NCBI RefSeq assembly: GCF_001620265.1
Contig: NZ_CP012661.1
Span: 3,888,501-3,952,500, forward strand
Direction of reading: 5' to 3'
Length of the DNA: 64,000 nucleotides
DNA from: Frigidibacter mobilis
GTDB lineage: Bacteria; Pseudomonadota; Alphaproteobacteria; Rhodobacterales; Rhodobacteraceae
How positions within the stretch are numbered: position 1 is the stretch's first letter; every line of letters starts with the position of its first letter. Made by a program: the position numbers and the translations under genes. Positions 40,556 through 49,740 of this stretch are shown here, piece by piece. The notes beneath the pieces were generated by a model, which was given only the letters and a program-made list of their open reading frames with translations, was not told the origin of the DNA and did no database searches.

Positions 40556-41195
40556 GATCGACGAGCTCACGCGCGGCGATCACAATCACCTCCTGCCGGA
40601 GGATGAATGTTTGTTTTTCGGCGATTACACGGCCCGGAAGAGCTGGGCACACAGCGACACGAACCAACTGATCCTCAACTTCAAGATGCCGGCGGAACAC
40701 AAGGGTACGAACCGGTGGCCGCACAAGCAGCGCGCCATCCGAACAGTCTCTGACCTCTTTTCCAAAGCCATCGGAAGCCGGTTCTCCACGCTTACGCTCG
40801 TCCCCGTACCTCCATCGAAACTGCGAACCGATCCTGCATATGACGATAGGATGATGGACATGCTGCGGGGCCTGCGGGCTCCCTCCGGCTCGATCACCGA
40901 TTGCCGAGAGCTGGTGGTTCAAACTCAGCCGATGCCAGCCGCCCACGCCAGCTCTTCACGACCGCCACCCGAGGCTTGGGAGGAGGTCTACGCAATCCAA
41001 GAACAGCTAGCCGAACCGAATCCGACTTGGATCGCGATAATGGACGACCTTTTGGTCACGGGTTGTCGTTTTAGGGCCATGTCCAACGTTTTGCGGCGGC
41101 GTTTCCCATCTGCTCGCATCACCGGTCTGTTCATTGCGCGGCGTGTACCCGAAGCAATAGATTTTTCTGCCTTTTTTGATCAGATCGACGACTGA
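40533..41195 (+). CDS. ComF-like phosphoribosyltransferase, partner of the DprA-like protein
   Basis: The 220-residue protein has the PRTase PRPP-binding motif as WIAIMDDLLVTGCRFRAM (usual form VDDVxTTG) and a preceding strand LTLVPVPPSKLRTDPAYDDR like the ComF VPVPxxxxxxxxRG region. No zinc ribbon is present at the N-terminus. The start is a TTG inside the DprA-like gene, so the two are translationally coupled. Substrate unknown; the Thr of the loop is kept (VTG), so PRPP binding is plausible. The pair copies the competence duo DprA and ComFC but on a prophage. Confidence 0.8.
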   Translation: MFPSRLTKIDELTRGDHNHLLPEDECLFFGDYTARKSWAHSDTNQLILNFKMPAEHKGTNRWPHKQRAIRTVSDLFSKAIGSRFSTLTLVPVPPSKLRTDPAYDDRMMDMLRGLRAPSGSITDCRELVVQTQPMPAAHASSSRPPPEAWEEVYAIQEQLAEPNPTWIAIMDDLLVTGCRFRAMSNVLRRRFPSARITGLFIARRVPEAIDFSAFFDQIDD

Positions 41196-41223
41196 CGCCC
41201 CTAAGCATCCGGGCTCGAACGCA

Positions 41224-41643
41224 ATGCCCACCACACGCGAAACCATCCTCGCCGCGCTGCACGGGCGGCTTTCGGCGCTGCCCGCCACCGCCCTGCGCGG
41301 CGAGGTTCTGCCCGAGCGCGTCCCGGCCGAGGGAGTGCTGATCCTGCGCGACGGCGAGCCGGGGGAGCCCGAGGTGACGCTGTCGCCCCTCCGCTATCAC
41401 TATCAGCACCGTGCCGAGATCGAGGCGGTCGTACAGGGCTCCGGCCGTGATGCCGCCTTCGACACTCTCTGCGCCAGCATCGGCACCGCGCTCGCCGCCG
41501 ACCGCACTCTTGGCGGCCTCTGCGACTGGGCCGAGGCGGAAGCTCCGCGCCCGGTCGACCTCCCGGTCGAGGGCGCGGCCAGCCTGAAGGCCGCCGTGAT
41601 CCCGGTGGTGCTGCACTATTCGACGGCCGACCCGCTGGCCTGA
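41224..41643 (+). CDS. Phage tail completion-type protein
   Basis: The 139-residue product (TRETILAALHGRLSALPATA, VTLSPLRYHYQHRAEIEAVV, IPVVLHYSTADPLA) matches a small Rhodobacterales prophage protein that precedes the tail tube gene and is often misnamed acyl-CoA transferase. It likely acts at the head-tail joint or tail end. It begins 28 bp after the PRTase gene and is followed by the tail tube remnant. Confidence 0.7.
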   Translation: MPTTRETILAALHGRLSALPATALRGEVLPERVPAEGVLILRDGEPGEPEVTLSPLRYHYQHRAEIEAVVQGSGRDAAFDTLCASIGTALAADRTLGGLCDWAEAEAPRPVDLPVEGAASLKAAVIPVVLHYSTADPLA

Positions 41644-41668
41644 CCCACCCCCATAACAGGAGACCCCA

Positions 41669-41821
41669 ATGGCACGTGCGCAAGGCGCGCGGGCGCAGAT
41701 GGCGCTTGCGTTCGAGGCGGTTTACGGCACGCCGCCGACCGATGGCTTCACCCGGATGCCCTTCGCCAGCACCACCCTCGGCGCGGAGCAGCCACTCTTG
41801 GGATCCGAGCTGCTGGGGTAG
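41669..41821 (+). pseudogene. Phage tail tube protein, N-terminal remnant
   Basis: Fifty residues, MARAQGARAQMALAFEAVYG and MPFASTTLGAEQPLLGSELLG, match the start of phage tail tube proteins, then a stop follows at a junction with unrelated DNA. The remaining tail genes are missing from the window. Confidence 0.78.
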
Positions 41822-41832
41822 CCGAAGGCGCG

Positions 41833-42480
41833 TTGGCCGATGGACTGGCGGCGGGACCCGAGTTTCCCCAGATCGCGCCGGAAGACGTTCCATCTTTGCA
41901 CGACGCGCTGACTTTGCGCTTGGCCAGTGCCCTGCACGCGGGCCAAGTTGCCGATGTGGCGACTGGCCCGGCGCTGACCGAAAACGAGGCGGCACTGTTC
42001 GACACGGCGGTGGACGCGGCTTATGCCGACCTATCAGCCACCTTGGAACAGCGCGGCGAGCCTGCCCTTGACGAAAGCTATGCTGGCAACCCCGCCGAAC
42101 GGTGGCAACGGCTTTTGGAACGCAGCCGGATTGCCCAAGCGCAATCTCCCTTCCGGCATCTCATCTTGCCCGAAACCCGGTGGGAAACCTTGCAGGCCAC
42201 TTCTTACGCCCGGCTATCCGATGATGATCTGGTTAGTCTTCTGACACGCTGCCATATGGATATCAGCCGGACTGCCGGGATCGATTGGACGGGGCCGCAT
42301 GTGCTGCGCAGCGGCCTGATGCTGTGGCTTGCGCCGGCATTGCTCTTGGAAACCGAAGCCTGGCGCGATCACTTGGCGCGACTTCTGTCCGATCGCCATA
42401 CCGCGCGGGCAATCCGCTATGTAGCGTTGCGGCTCCGGCAGGCCGACGGTGCGGCTGAGGGGAAGGTGCTCCATGCCTGA
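41833..42480 (+). CDS. Uncharacterised protein coupled to a SNF2 helicase
   Basis: The 215-residue product is not recognised. It is largely helical, with ALTLRLASALHAGQVADVAT, ERWQRLLERSRIAQAQ and VLRSGLMLWLAPALLLETEA, and has no membrane segment or catalytic motif that I can name. The start is uncertain: TTG at 41833, with the open frame running upstream into the tail remnant. It overlaps the helicase gene by eight bases, so the two probably act together. Confidence 0.65.
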   Translation: MADGLAAGPEFPQIAPEDVPSLHDALTLRLASALHAGQVADVATGPALTENEAALFDTAVDAAYADLSATLEQRGEPALDESYAGNPAERWQRLLERSRIAQAQSPFRHLILPETRWETLQATSYARLSDDDLVSLLTRCHMDISRTAGIDWTGPHVLRSGLMLWLAPALLLETEAWRDHLARLLSDRHTARAIRYVALRLRQADGAAEGKVLHA

Positions 42481-44428
42481 TCCGCGAAACTTCGATCCCT
42501 ATCACGTCTTCATCGCCACAGCCCATGCGCTGCGCCGCGAGGCCGAGCGCGGGGCGCTGGCCATGGGGGCGACCTTCGGGGTAGCCGCCGAGCCGCTGCC
42601 GTTCCAGTTGGCCACCGTCACGCATATCCTGTCGGAAACACGCATCCGCCACCTGATCGCGGACGAGGTAGGCTTGGGAAAAACCATACAAGCGATCATG
42701 GTGCTGAACGCGCTGCGCAGCACCGACCCCGCCCATCAGACTGCGATTGTCGCGCCGGAGCGGCTTTTGGCGCAATGGCATGAAGAGCTTTGGACCCGGG
42801 GCCATATCCTTGGCCATATCGTCGATGACGCCGACCGCAGCCGGATGCAGGCTTGGCGCGAAGCAACGGCGGCCGGCCTTGTCTCCGCCCCAGAAGATCA
42901 CCCCGCCGCGCGCCATCGTGCGGCAAGCGCACTCTTGCTGCGGCCGAAGGATGTCGCCGACCAACCCGACTGGCTGAACCCGGTGCGCCAGCACATGCTT
43001 GTGATCGACGAGCCGCAATCGCTCCCGCGCGAGGTGCTGGAGCGCCTCAGTCAGAAGGCCGACGAAAGCCGCAACGACGAAGCAGCCTATCGCCAGCTTC
43101 TGGTGCTGTCGGCCACGCCGCGACTCGGCGACCCAATCTGGCGCGAGATCATTCTAGGGCTTTTGGAACCCGAAAAGGTGCGGCTGGCCCAAGATGCGGG
43201 TATGTCGGCGGCGGCCTATTTCGAACAGCAGGAACTGGCGGCCGCCCGTGCGTTGGTCGGCCTGTCCTCCGATGCCTTGTCCGTCGAAGGGACAGTCGCC
43301 TATCGAAGCCACGCCCCCACTCGGCGCATCACTCGGCAGACGCGGGCCGATTGGGGGGCATATTTTCCTGCGCGCGATAACCGGGTTTGCTTGATCGAAC
43401 CGAATGCCGCCGAAGTCGGTCGGCTGGGGCTGATCCTGACGCTTATCAAAATGCATGCTACAGGCGGCGCGGCGAGCCAGGGAGCCAGTGACGGACCCGG
43501 TGGGCCCGGCCTCGATGTGGCGCCTTGGACCACGGTGCGCGGCCTTCTGCGTTCGCGCCGTTCTGTGCGCGAGGCCATCGACCGGCTGGGACGCGCGCTG
43601 CCGGGTATGGCGCAGGTTCGCCAAGCTGCGCTGGAGGATTTCGGCGATTCCCGGCTGGAGGCACTGACCGATATCCTTTCGGGGATATTCGGCGCCGAGA
43701 AAGACCGCGAAAGGTCCGGGAAGCCCGCCCTTTATCCGGAAAAGGTCGTGATCGTAGCGGGGGATGCGGGCACCATCGACATGCTGGAAGCCGTCTTGCC
43801 GCGTTATTTCCCCCAGCTTGCCGAGGGCGGAGTCGCCGCGCTGCGCCGCGCCGGGGCAGCCAGCGAGAGCAGTTTTGAAGATATCCGTGCCATGCAAGAG
43901 GCCATTGATCCCTTTGTGCAGGGAAGCGCTCGCATCCTTCTGATCGGCGATTGGATCCAAGCAGGGCTGAACCTGCAACATAGCGCCCGCAACATGATCT
44001 TTTACAGCTTGCCTTGGGACCCTCAGACTGTGGACCAGTTGATCGGCCGGATAGACCGTCTGAGCCAGGCCTCGATCCGCGCCGCGCGCCGCGGACAGCG
44101 CGTTCCGGCGCGTGTCCGTCTTTGGCGGCTTGTCATGCGAGAGTCCCCCGAAGAGGAGCTGTCAGAGGCGCTCGGCGCGCTTGAGGTGTTTGACCGCCCT
44201 GTGCCGCCGGTCTCGGAGGAGGTCTGGGCCGAAATAAACCGACTGATCGCGCAGCTGCTTACCCAGCCCCATTCCGGCAAAGCTGCCGCGCTTGGTCCTG
44301 CATCCGTCGGCAGTGTTGAAACTGCAGGTCAAGACCGCGACCGCGCAACGCGGCGGCGGCTGGCACTTCAACATCAGCAAGGGCTACAATCACTCCCCCG
44401 GCGGGGTTGGTCCCTATGCGGCCAGTGA
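42473..44428 (+). CDS. SNF2-family helicase, 3' end altered
   Basis: A superfamily 2 helicase of about 650 residues, starting MPDPRNFDPYHVFIATAHAL. Motif I is LIADEVGLGKTIQAIMVLNA, motif II is MLVIDEPQSL (DEPQ instead of DEAH), motif III LVLSATPRLGD, and the C-terminal lobe has LIGDWIQAGLNLQHSARNM and motif VI DQLIGRIDRLSQ. SNF2-like remodellers occur in DISARM and Dpd defence systems, but no other component of those is visible. The last 45 residues (after about 44290) are out-of-frame sequence of a nuclease remnant, so the native C-terminus is lost. Confidence 0.85.
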   Translation: MPDPRNFDPYHVFIATAHALRREAERGALAMGATFGVAAEPLPFQLATVTHILSETRIRHLIADEVGLGKTIQAIMVLNALRSTDPAHQTAIVAPERLLAQWHEELWTRGHILGHIVDDADRSRMQAWREATAAGLVSAPEDHPAARHRAASALLLRPKDVADQPDWLNPVRQHMLVIDEPQSLPREVLERLSQKADESRNDEAAYRQLLVLSATPRLGDPIWREIILGLLEPEKVRLAQDAGMSAAAYFEQQELAAARALVGLSSDALSVEGTVAYRSHAPTRRITRQTRADWGAYFPARDNRVCLIEPNAAEVGRLGLILTLIKMHATGGAASQGASDGPGGPGLDVAPWTTVRGLLRSRRSVREAIDRLGRALPGMAQVRQAALEDFGDSRLEALTDILSGIFGAEKDRERSGKPALYPEKVVIVAGDAGTIDMLEAVLPRYFPQLAEGGVAALRRAGAASESSFEDIRAMQEAIDPFVQGSARILLIGDWIQAGLNLQHSARNMIFYSLPWDPQTVDQLIGRIDRLSQASIRAARRGQRVPARVRLWRLVMRESPEEELSEALGALEVFDRPVPPVSEEVWAEINRLIAQLLTQPHSGKAAALGPASVGSVETAGQDRDRATRRRLALQHQQGLQSLPRRGWSLCGQ

Positions 44429-44645
44429 CTTTGACCTCCTCGCGCTGGTCGTGCTGCCGGAGAATGTCGTGCGGTTCAGCCGTGACCGCCGCTCGTCGCA
44501 GCGGATCATGCGGTCCGAGATCGCCGGACTGCGCGCCGATCCGCGCGCGAGCTTGGAGGAGGCCATGCTCGCCCTGGGCCTCGCCGCCCCTGCCCCGCCG
44601 GATAATGGCCTGGCCACTCTTGAGGGCCCCGCGCTCATACCCTGA
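44305..44645 (+). pseudogene. PD-(D/E)XK-like nuclease, C-terminal remnant
   Basis: The frame encodes AVLKLQVKTATAQRGGGWHF, YAASDFDLLALVVLPENVVR and a helical tail SEIAGLRADPRASLEEAMLA. LQVKT is the QxK strand of restriction-like (group I intron-associated or resolvase-like) nucleases. The N-terminal half with the Asp/Glu is missing; the part is fused out of frame to the helicase gene. Confidence 0.5.
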
Positions 44646-44754
44646 GCCACGCGCGCCGGGCCACATGCGCCTCGCGTTCACGCCGGCTCTCCCTCCCCTT
44701 TCCGCTGTCCGGTCGACCGGGCGGCACCCCATCTCTTAGCCTTGGAGGTGCGCC

Positions 44755-47001
44755 ATGACGCACGCTACTACTGACTCCAGCCGCCCCACTTGGTGGGCAC
44801 ATGCCCAACAGGCGATCCGCCGCCTCCAGCAGGAGGAGACGGAGAACCCCCCGCGCGGCACCATGAAGCTCGGCGGAGCCCGTCGCGGCTTCGGCTTCGA
44901 TGACGACCTGCCCGCCCAGCTTGGGGCATCGGCCGATGTTCCCCCGCCCTCGCCGCTCGCTCTGCTGAGCGCCGTGCCGGATCTTCGGCACCTCCCGCCC
45001 GATGACTGGGACGCGATCGCTGAAGCGGGCGGCGATCCGGCTGCGACGACCGAGCGGGGCGCGACTTCGCCAGCGGTGCAGGTGCCGTGGCGCAAGCTGC
45101 TGCTTACTGTCCAGCTGGCGGCAAGCGTCGGCTCGGCCGAACGGTTGCACGCCATGCTCGCTCGGGGTGCTGTTACTCTTCTTACGGGCGTCGCCGAGGA
45201 CGATCTCAAGATCGCGGGGCAGATGCTGGCGCATCTCATCCCCGCGGACTGGCTGCTCGACTTCGAGGGGGGCAACGACCTCACGGAGCAATCCCTCTCT
45301 GTGATCAAGCCCCGTCTGATGGACGGCAAGATCAGCACGGCTGCCGCGCGCGACTTCCTGGCCGACGTCGTGAGGGGTCTCCAATCGTCGGAGCCCGTGC
45401 TGATCGTTCAAACCACCAACGCCACGCTGCCCGCCGACCTGCCGATCGACCGGATCCAGCGGATCACGCTCGTGCCGGTCACGGGCGATGTTCTTGTCGC
45501 CACGCTCTCCGCGAGCCACTCCGCCACCGGCCGGATCGACGAGTCGCGCGTTCGCGCCACCCTGCCCGACGACCGCGCACTCGCAGGCGTCGGCCCCATC
45601 TCTCTGGCCCTGGCGATGCGCGGCGCAACGGCGCGGGAGGTCGCGGAGCGCCTTTCCTGCTCCGTCGGCGTGCCGAAGAGTTCCGCTGGCGCCGCGCCGC
45701 GCCTTGACCAGTTCACCGGCGATGGCAAGGCGCTGCGGGCCGCTCGTCAGCTTGTGCGCGATCTCGCGCTGTGGCGCGCCGGCACGATCGGTTGGCACGA
45801 TCTCAGCCGTTCCCTGCTCGTCTATGGCCCGCCCGGAACGGGGAAAACGTGGCTGGCTCGGGCAATCGGCAATGACGCAAACCTGTCGGTCGTCACTGGG
45901 TCCTTCGCCGAGTGGCAAGCGAAAGGCCACCTCGGAGATATGCTCCGCGCGATGCGCGAGAGCTTTGCCGAGTCGCGCAAGCAGAAGCCCGCGGTGCTGA
46001 TCATCGACGAAATCGACGCCGCAGGCTCCCGGCAAGATGCTGACCGTCACAATCACAACTACCGCGTGCAGGTGATCAACGGCTTCCTTGCGGAGCTCGA
46101 CAGCCTGTCGCGCGAGGAGGGCGTGATCGTCGTCGGGACATGCAATCACCCCGAGATGCTGGACCCCGCGATCCTGCGTGCCGGCCGGTTCGATCTCAAG
46201 ATCGAGATGCCCCTGCCCGATGCGGAAGCGCTTTACGGCGTGTTCCGGCGGCACCTTGCATTCCCGGAGAGCGAGCTGCGCGACCTGGCACGGCGGGCAG
46301 TGGGTAGCACGCCGGCCGACATCGACGCGATCATTCGGCAGGCGCGCGCCGAGGGCCGGTCCGAGGGCCGCGAGCTGACGGTCGAAGACCTCCGGGCGGT
46401 CTTCTGTAAACAGGAGGATCCGAGGCTGCTCCATCGCATCGCCGTGCATGAATGCGGGCACGCGGTTGTGTGTGCGGCCCTCGGCCTCGGCCGCGTGACC
46501 CGCCTCCTGCTCACCTGCCGGGGCGGCGGGGAGGCTCATGTGGAGCTCCGGCCGCAAGAGGGGCTGACAAGCGACATCACGGCCACCTTGAGCCGGCTGA
46601 TGGCGGGGCGCGCAGCGGAGCGGTTGGTCTTCGGCACTGTCTCTGCGGGTGCCGGCGGAAACAGCGACTCCGATATCGCGGAAGCCACCTGGCTGGCATT
46701 GGCGATCGACAGCAAGCTCGGTCTCGGACTGCAAGGTCCTGTTTGGCGCGGAGCAGACGAAACCGCGCTCCTCCGCGACCCGGCAATCCTCACCGCCGTC
46801 CGAGGGCGGATCGAGGATGCGGAAGATCGCGCGTTGGCGGTCCTGGCCGCGCACCGCGCCCTCTTGGAGGACATGGCCACAGCGCTGGTTACGGCGCGCG
46901 AGTTCGGACCGGCGGAGGCCGACCACTGGCTCCGGCAACTGCCGGACCCGGGTGACTCCGTTCTGGCCGGCGCTGTCATGCAGCATGCGCGCTTGAACTG
47001 A
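44755..47001 (+). CDS. FtsH-like AAA+ protease without membrane segments
   Basis: The 748-residue protein has a long hydrophilic N-terminal region (about 350 residues, no transmembrane segment), then an AAA+ domain with Walker A YGPPGTGKTWLARAIG, Walker B AVLIIDEIDAAGS and the arginine-finger region ILRAGRFDLKIEMPLPD, and a peptidase M41-like domain with HECGH (about residue 565) and the third-ligand Asp region NSDSDIAEATWLA. Thus both ATPase and zinc-protease sites look complete. FtsH is normally membrane-bound; this soluble form in an island between a helicase and a recombinase suggests an accessory, perhaps defence or plasmid-maintenance role. Confidence 0.85.
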   Translation: MTHATTDSSRPTWWAHAQQAIRRLQQEETENPPRGTMKLGGARRGFGFDDDLPAQLGASADVPPPSPLALLSAVPDLRHLPPDDWDAIAEAGGDPAATTERGATSPAVQVPWRKLLLTVQLAASVGSAERLHAMLARGAVTLLTGVAEDDLKIAGQMLAHLIPADWLLDFEGGNDLTEQSLSVIKPRLMDGKISTAAARDFLADVVRGLQSSEPVLIVQTTNATLPADLPIDRIQRITLVPVTGDVLVATLSASHSATGRIDESRVRATLPDDRALAGVGPISLALAMRGATAREVAERLSCSVGVPKSSAGAAPRLDQFTGDGKALRAARQLVRDLALWRAGTIGWHDLSRSLLVYGPPGTGKTWLARAIGNDANLSVVTGSFAEWQAKGHLGDMLRAMRESFAESRKQKPAVLIIDEIDAAGSRQDADRHNHNYRVQVINGFLAELDSLSREEGVIVVGTCNHPEMLDPAILRAGRFDLKIEMPLPDAEALYGVFRRHLAFPESELRDLARRAVGSTPADIDAIIRQARAEGRSEGRELTVEDLRAVFCKQEDPRLLHRIAVHECGHAVVCAALGLGRVTRLLLTCRGGGEAHVELRPQEGLTSDITATLSRLMAGRAAERLVFGTVSAGAGGNSDSDIAEATWLALAIDSKLGLGLQGPVWRGADETALLRDPAILTAVRGRIEDAEDRALAVLAAHRALLEDMATALVTAREFGPAEADHWLRQLPDPGDSVLAGAVMQHARLN

Positions 47002-47355
47002 CAGGCCCCCGCCCTGCGCCCTGGCGGCGCGGGGCGGGGTCGCACCGCAAGGGCGACACGCGCCCCATAAAAATCCGGATAATTTCCTTCAGATTTCGCG
47101 AACCGGGTCACAGGGGAGCTCTGGCTCGGCCCCGACCGTGGCGGGGTGGGCTGATCCGCTGCCTTTGCCTTCGGTTATCCACATAAAGCCGCGCTTCTGG
47201 CCCCTCATCCCCTCCATTTTCCCCTCCCTCAGCGCCTCAGCCGCCCGTGGATCCTCTATGATGATGAGCAACAGCAGCACCGGGACCAGTTCCCGATCAC
47301 CAGCCATCATCACCCGCGGGGATCAGCTCCCGCGCGGGACCGGGAGAGACTTGTC
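47002..47355. other. Intergenic stretch before the recombinase
   Basis: About 350 bp. A small minus-strand frame (47089-47313) has no recognisable features. An AT-rich run at 47065-47095 (ATAAAAATCCGGATAATTTC) may be part of an attachment or promoter region. Nothing firm. Confidence 0.35.
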
Positions 47356-47550
47356 GTGGCGAAGGCGGAGGGAAAGACAGCCAAGGCGGGGGCGGCGGAT
47401 CGCCGGTCTTGCCGTGCGTGCTCTTCCGCCCCCGACATTGCTGTTGCCAAACGCGCGCTCCCGCCCGAGCATAAGGCGCAGTTGCTGGCGCTGGTGCGAG
47501 CCCTCGCCCGTGACGCCGCCCGCGCCGACCATGCCGCCGATGAGGACTGA
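47356..47550 (+). CDS. Possible small protein upstream of the recombinase
   Basis: A 64-residue frame with a GTG start, KAEGKTAKAGAADRRSC and a helical ALPPEHKAQLLALVRALARD. It lies 36 bp before the recombinase on the same strand. No family recognised; a coding role is possible because of its position. Confidence 0.35.
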   Translation: MAKAEGKTAKAGAADRRSCRACSSAPDIAVAKRALPPEHKAQLLALVRALARDAARADHAADED

Positions 47551-47586
47551 CTGCGCCGTCCAGTCGCTGCCGATGGAGATCCTGAC

Positions 47587-49415
47587 ATGACCACCGCCCT
47601 GCTCCGCACCGCCATCTACGCGCGCTATTCGACGGACCTGCAGCGGGACGCCTCGCTCGACGACCAGATCCGCGCCTGCCGCGAGTTCGCCGCCCGCCAA
47701 GGGCTCGATGTCGTCGAGGTCTATACCGACAGGGCAACTTCCGGGGCCAGCCTGATGCGCAGCGGCATCCAGAAGCTGATGCGGGACGCGCGCAGCGGCC
47801 AGTTCGATGTTGTCGTCGCGCACGCACTGGACCGGCTGTCGCGCAACCAGGCCGACATCGCGACCATCTATCAGCAGTGTCAGTTCTCGGATGTGGCGAT
47901 CGAGACCGTGTCGGAGGGCAGCATTTCGGAGCTGCATATCGGATTGAAGGGCACGATGAACGCGATGTTTCTGCGCGACCTTGCGAAGAAGACCCGCGAG
48001 GGCCTGCGCGGCCGCGCCCTGGACGGCAAGTCAGCCGGCGGCCTGACCTTCGGCTACCGGGCGGTGCGCGCCTTTGCCGAGAATGGTGACAGGATCCGCG
48101 GCGACCGGGAGATCGAGCCGACCGAGGCTAGGGTCGTGCAGCGCATTTTCAGCGACTATGCGAAGGGCCTGTCGCCGAACAAGATCGCCGTAGCGCTGAA
48201 CCGTGAGGGCATCCCGGGCCCGCAGGGCGGGCACTGGGCACCTCGACCATTCACGGCAACCGTGAACGGGGCACCGGCGTCATCAATAACGAGCTGTATA
48301 TCGGCAGGCAGATCTGGAACCGCCTGACCTACCGCAAAGACCCGAGCACCGGCAAACGGGTGTCGATGCTGAACGACGAGTCCGACTGGGTGATCACCGA
48401 GATCCCGGAACTTCGCATCGTCGAGGACGAACTCTGGCACGCGGTCCGCCAGCGGCAGGGCGCGCTGAAGTCCAGGGACACCGGCGTGCCGGTCTGGGAT
48501 CGGCGCCGCCCAAAGTTCCTGTTCTCGGGCCTGATGGTCTGCGGCTGCTGCGGCGGAGGGTTCTCGAAGGTGTCTCAGGATAGCTTCGGCTGCTCGGCCT
48601 CGCGCAAGAAGGGCCTCGCAATCTGCAGCAACCGACAGGTGATCAGCAAGGCGCATCTCGAGGGTGCGGTCCTCACCGCGCTCGAGCATCACCTGATGGA
48701 TCCGGACGCGGTCGCCGCCTTCTGCGAAGCCTATACGGCGGAGCGCAACCGGTTGCGGGCCAGCGCGACCGCGGGCCGCGCCGGGGTCGAGAAGGAACTG
48801 GCGCAGGTCAGCCGCGACCACTCCAAACTCGTGGATGCCATCGTTGCCGGCGTCCCTGCCGAGCAGGTGAAGGATCGGATGATCACTCTGGACGCCCGCC
48901 GCACCGAGCTGCAGCGCCAGCTGGACCGGATCCCGGCCGAGGACCCGGTCCGCTATCACCCGTCAATGGCCCGCACCTATCGCAACCGGGTCGGCGCGCT
49001 GATCCGTGGCCTCGGCGATGCCGAGGGTATGGAGGCGGCAAAGGAAGCGGTGCGTTCCCTGGTGGACCGGATCGTGCTGACCCCTGCCCCGGACGGTGGC
49101 CCACTGACCATCGACCTTCAGGGCGCGATCGCGGCGCTGCTCTGCCTTGCGACCGGGCGGCCTCTGTCGGAGGTGGCGCGTACTGCAAAAGCGAAGAAGG
49201 CCTCGGGCGGGAGCCACGAGACCTTTGATAACATTGAAGAACTAGTGTTGGTTGCGGGAGGGCGCAACAGCCGATCTCTGCGAAGTGGAAGCAACAATGC
49301 AAAAACCTCCGCGGCGGGGCCTGCGGAGGTTTCGCAATTATCATTGGTTGCGGGGGCACGCAACCAACGATACTTGCGATTGGTCGAACGCCAAATCCCC
49401 AAGCTTGCTGCTTAA
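47587..49415 (+). CDS. Large serine recombinase (frameshifted as given)
   Basis: The resolvase domain shows the nucleophile serine in IYARYSTDLQRDASLDDQI and the conserved VVAHALDRLSRNQAD and SELHIGLKGTMNAMFLRDLA. The recombinase domain (NKIAVALNREGIPGP), zinc ribbon (CGCCGGGFSKVS, GLAICSN) and coiled coil follow. One G near 48240 (HWGTSTIHGNR) joins the two frames. The last 55 residues read through hairpin sequences and are probably not native. Such enzymes integrate and excise mobile elements. Confidence 0.88.
49302..49332 (+). terminator. Hairpin with AAACCTCCGC/GCGGAGGTTT stem
   Basis: A perfect 10-bp stem with a 10-nt loop inside the recombinase 3' tail. It looks like a rho-independent terminator, which supports an earlier true end for the recombinase gene or a recent junction here. 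Confidence 0.5.
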
Positions 49416-49740
49416 TATAACCCATTATTGTCTCATAGGAAACCCGTCTTCGAAGACCTCGCATCTGCCATTCACGGAACATCCGGTCGCTCATCCTGAC
49501 CTGTCGCTCATTCAGACGATGGCAGGAAGCATCGAAGAGTTCTGCCTTGGCGATGGAGAACGCGATGCGGTCAAGCGTGAACTGCTGCGCCTTGAACTGA
49601 TCGCGGTAGCTCTTTCGATGACGCTCGATTATATAGACATTTGCTCCCGGACTTTGATGGTGCGATCTTTTCCGTGGATCAACGATCTCACTACTATACA
49701 GATCAATACGGGATCGCAGGGCAGTCCTGCTATGTCTCAA
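49405..49740 (-). pseudogene. Remnant of an unknown ORF between the recombinase and ietS
   Basis: The minus-strand frame encodes YIIERHRKSYRDQFKAQQFT, LDRIAFSIAKAELFDASCHR and VRMSDRMFREWQMRGLRRRV, charged and protein-like, but then runs antisense into the recombinase. It starts 11 bp inside the end of the subtilase gene. I do not recognise it; it may be the cut 5' part of a third gene of the subtilase operon. Confidence 0.35.

Noticed and set aside
41224-41643. Annotation as acyl-CoA transferase
   Set aside because: Position before the tail tube gene and sequence resemble a small phage tail protein; no transferase motif is present.
44635-46986. A 783-residue minus-strand frame opposite the FtsH-like gene
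   Set aside because: The plus strand has complete AAA and M41 motifs; the minus frame is a high-GC shadow.
26415-49415. A single 23-kb integrative element with proven ends
   Set aside because: The repeated 12-mer is suggestive, but several IS elements and junctions lie inside and no empty site is available.
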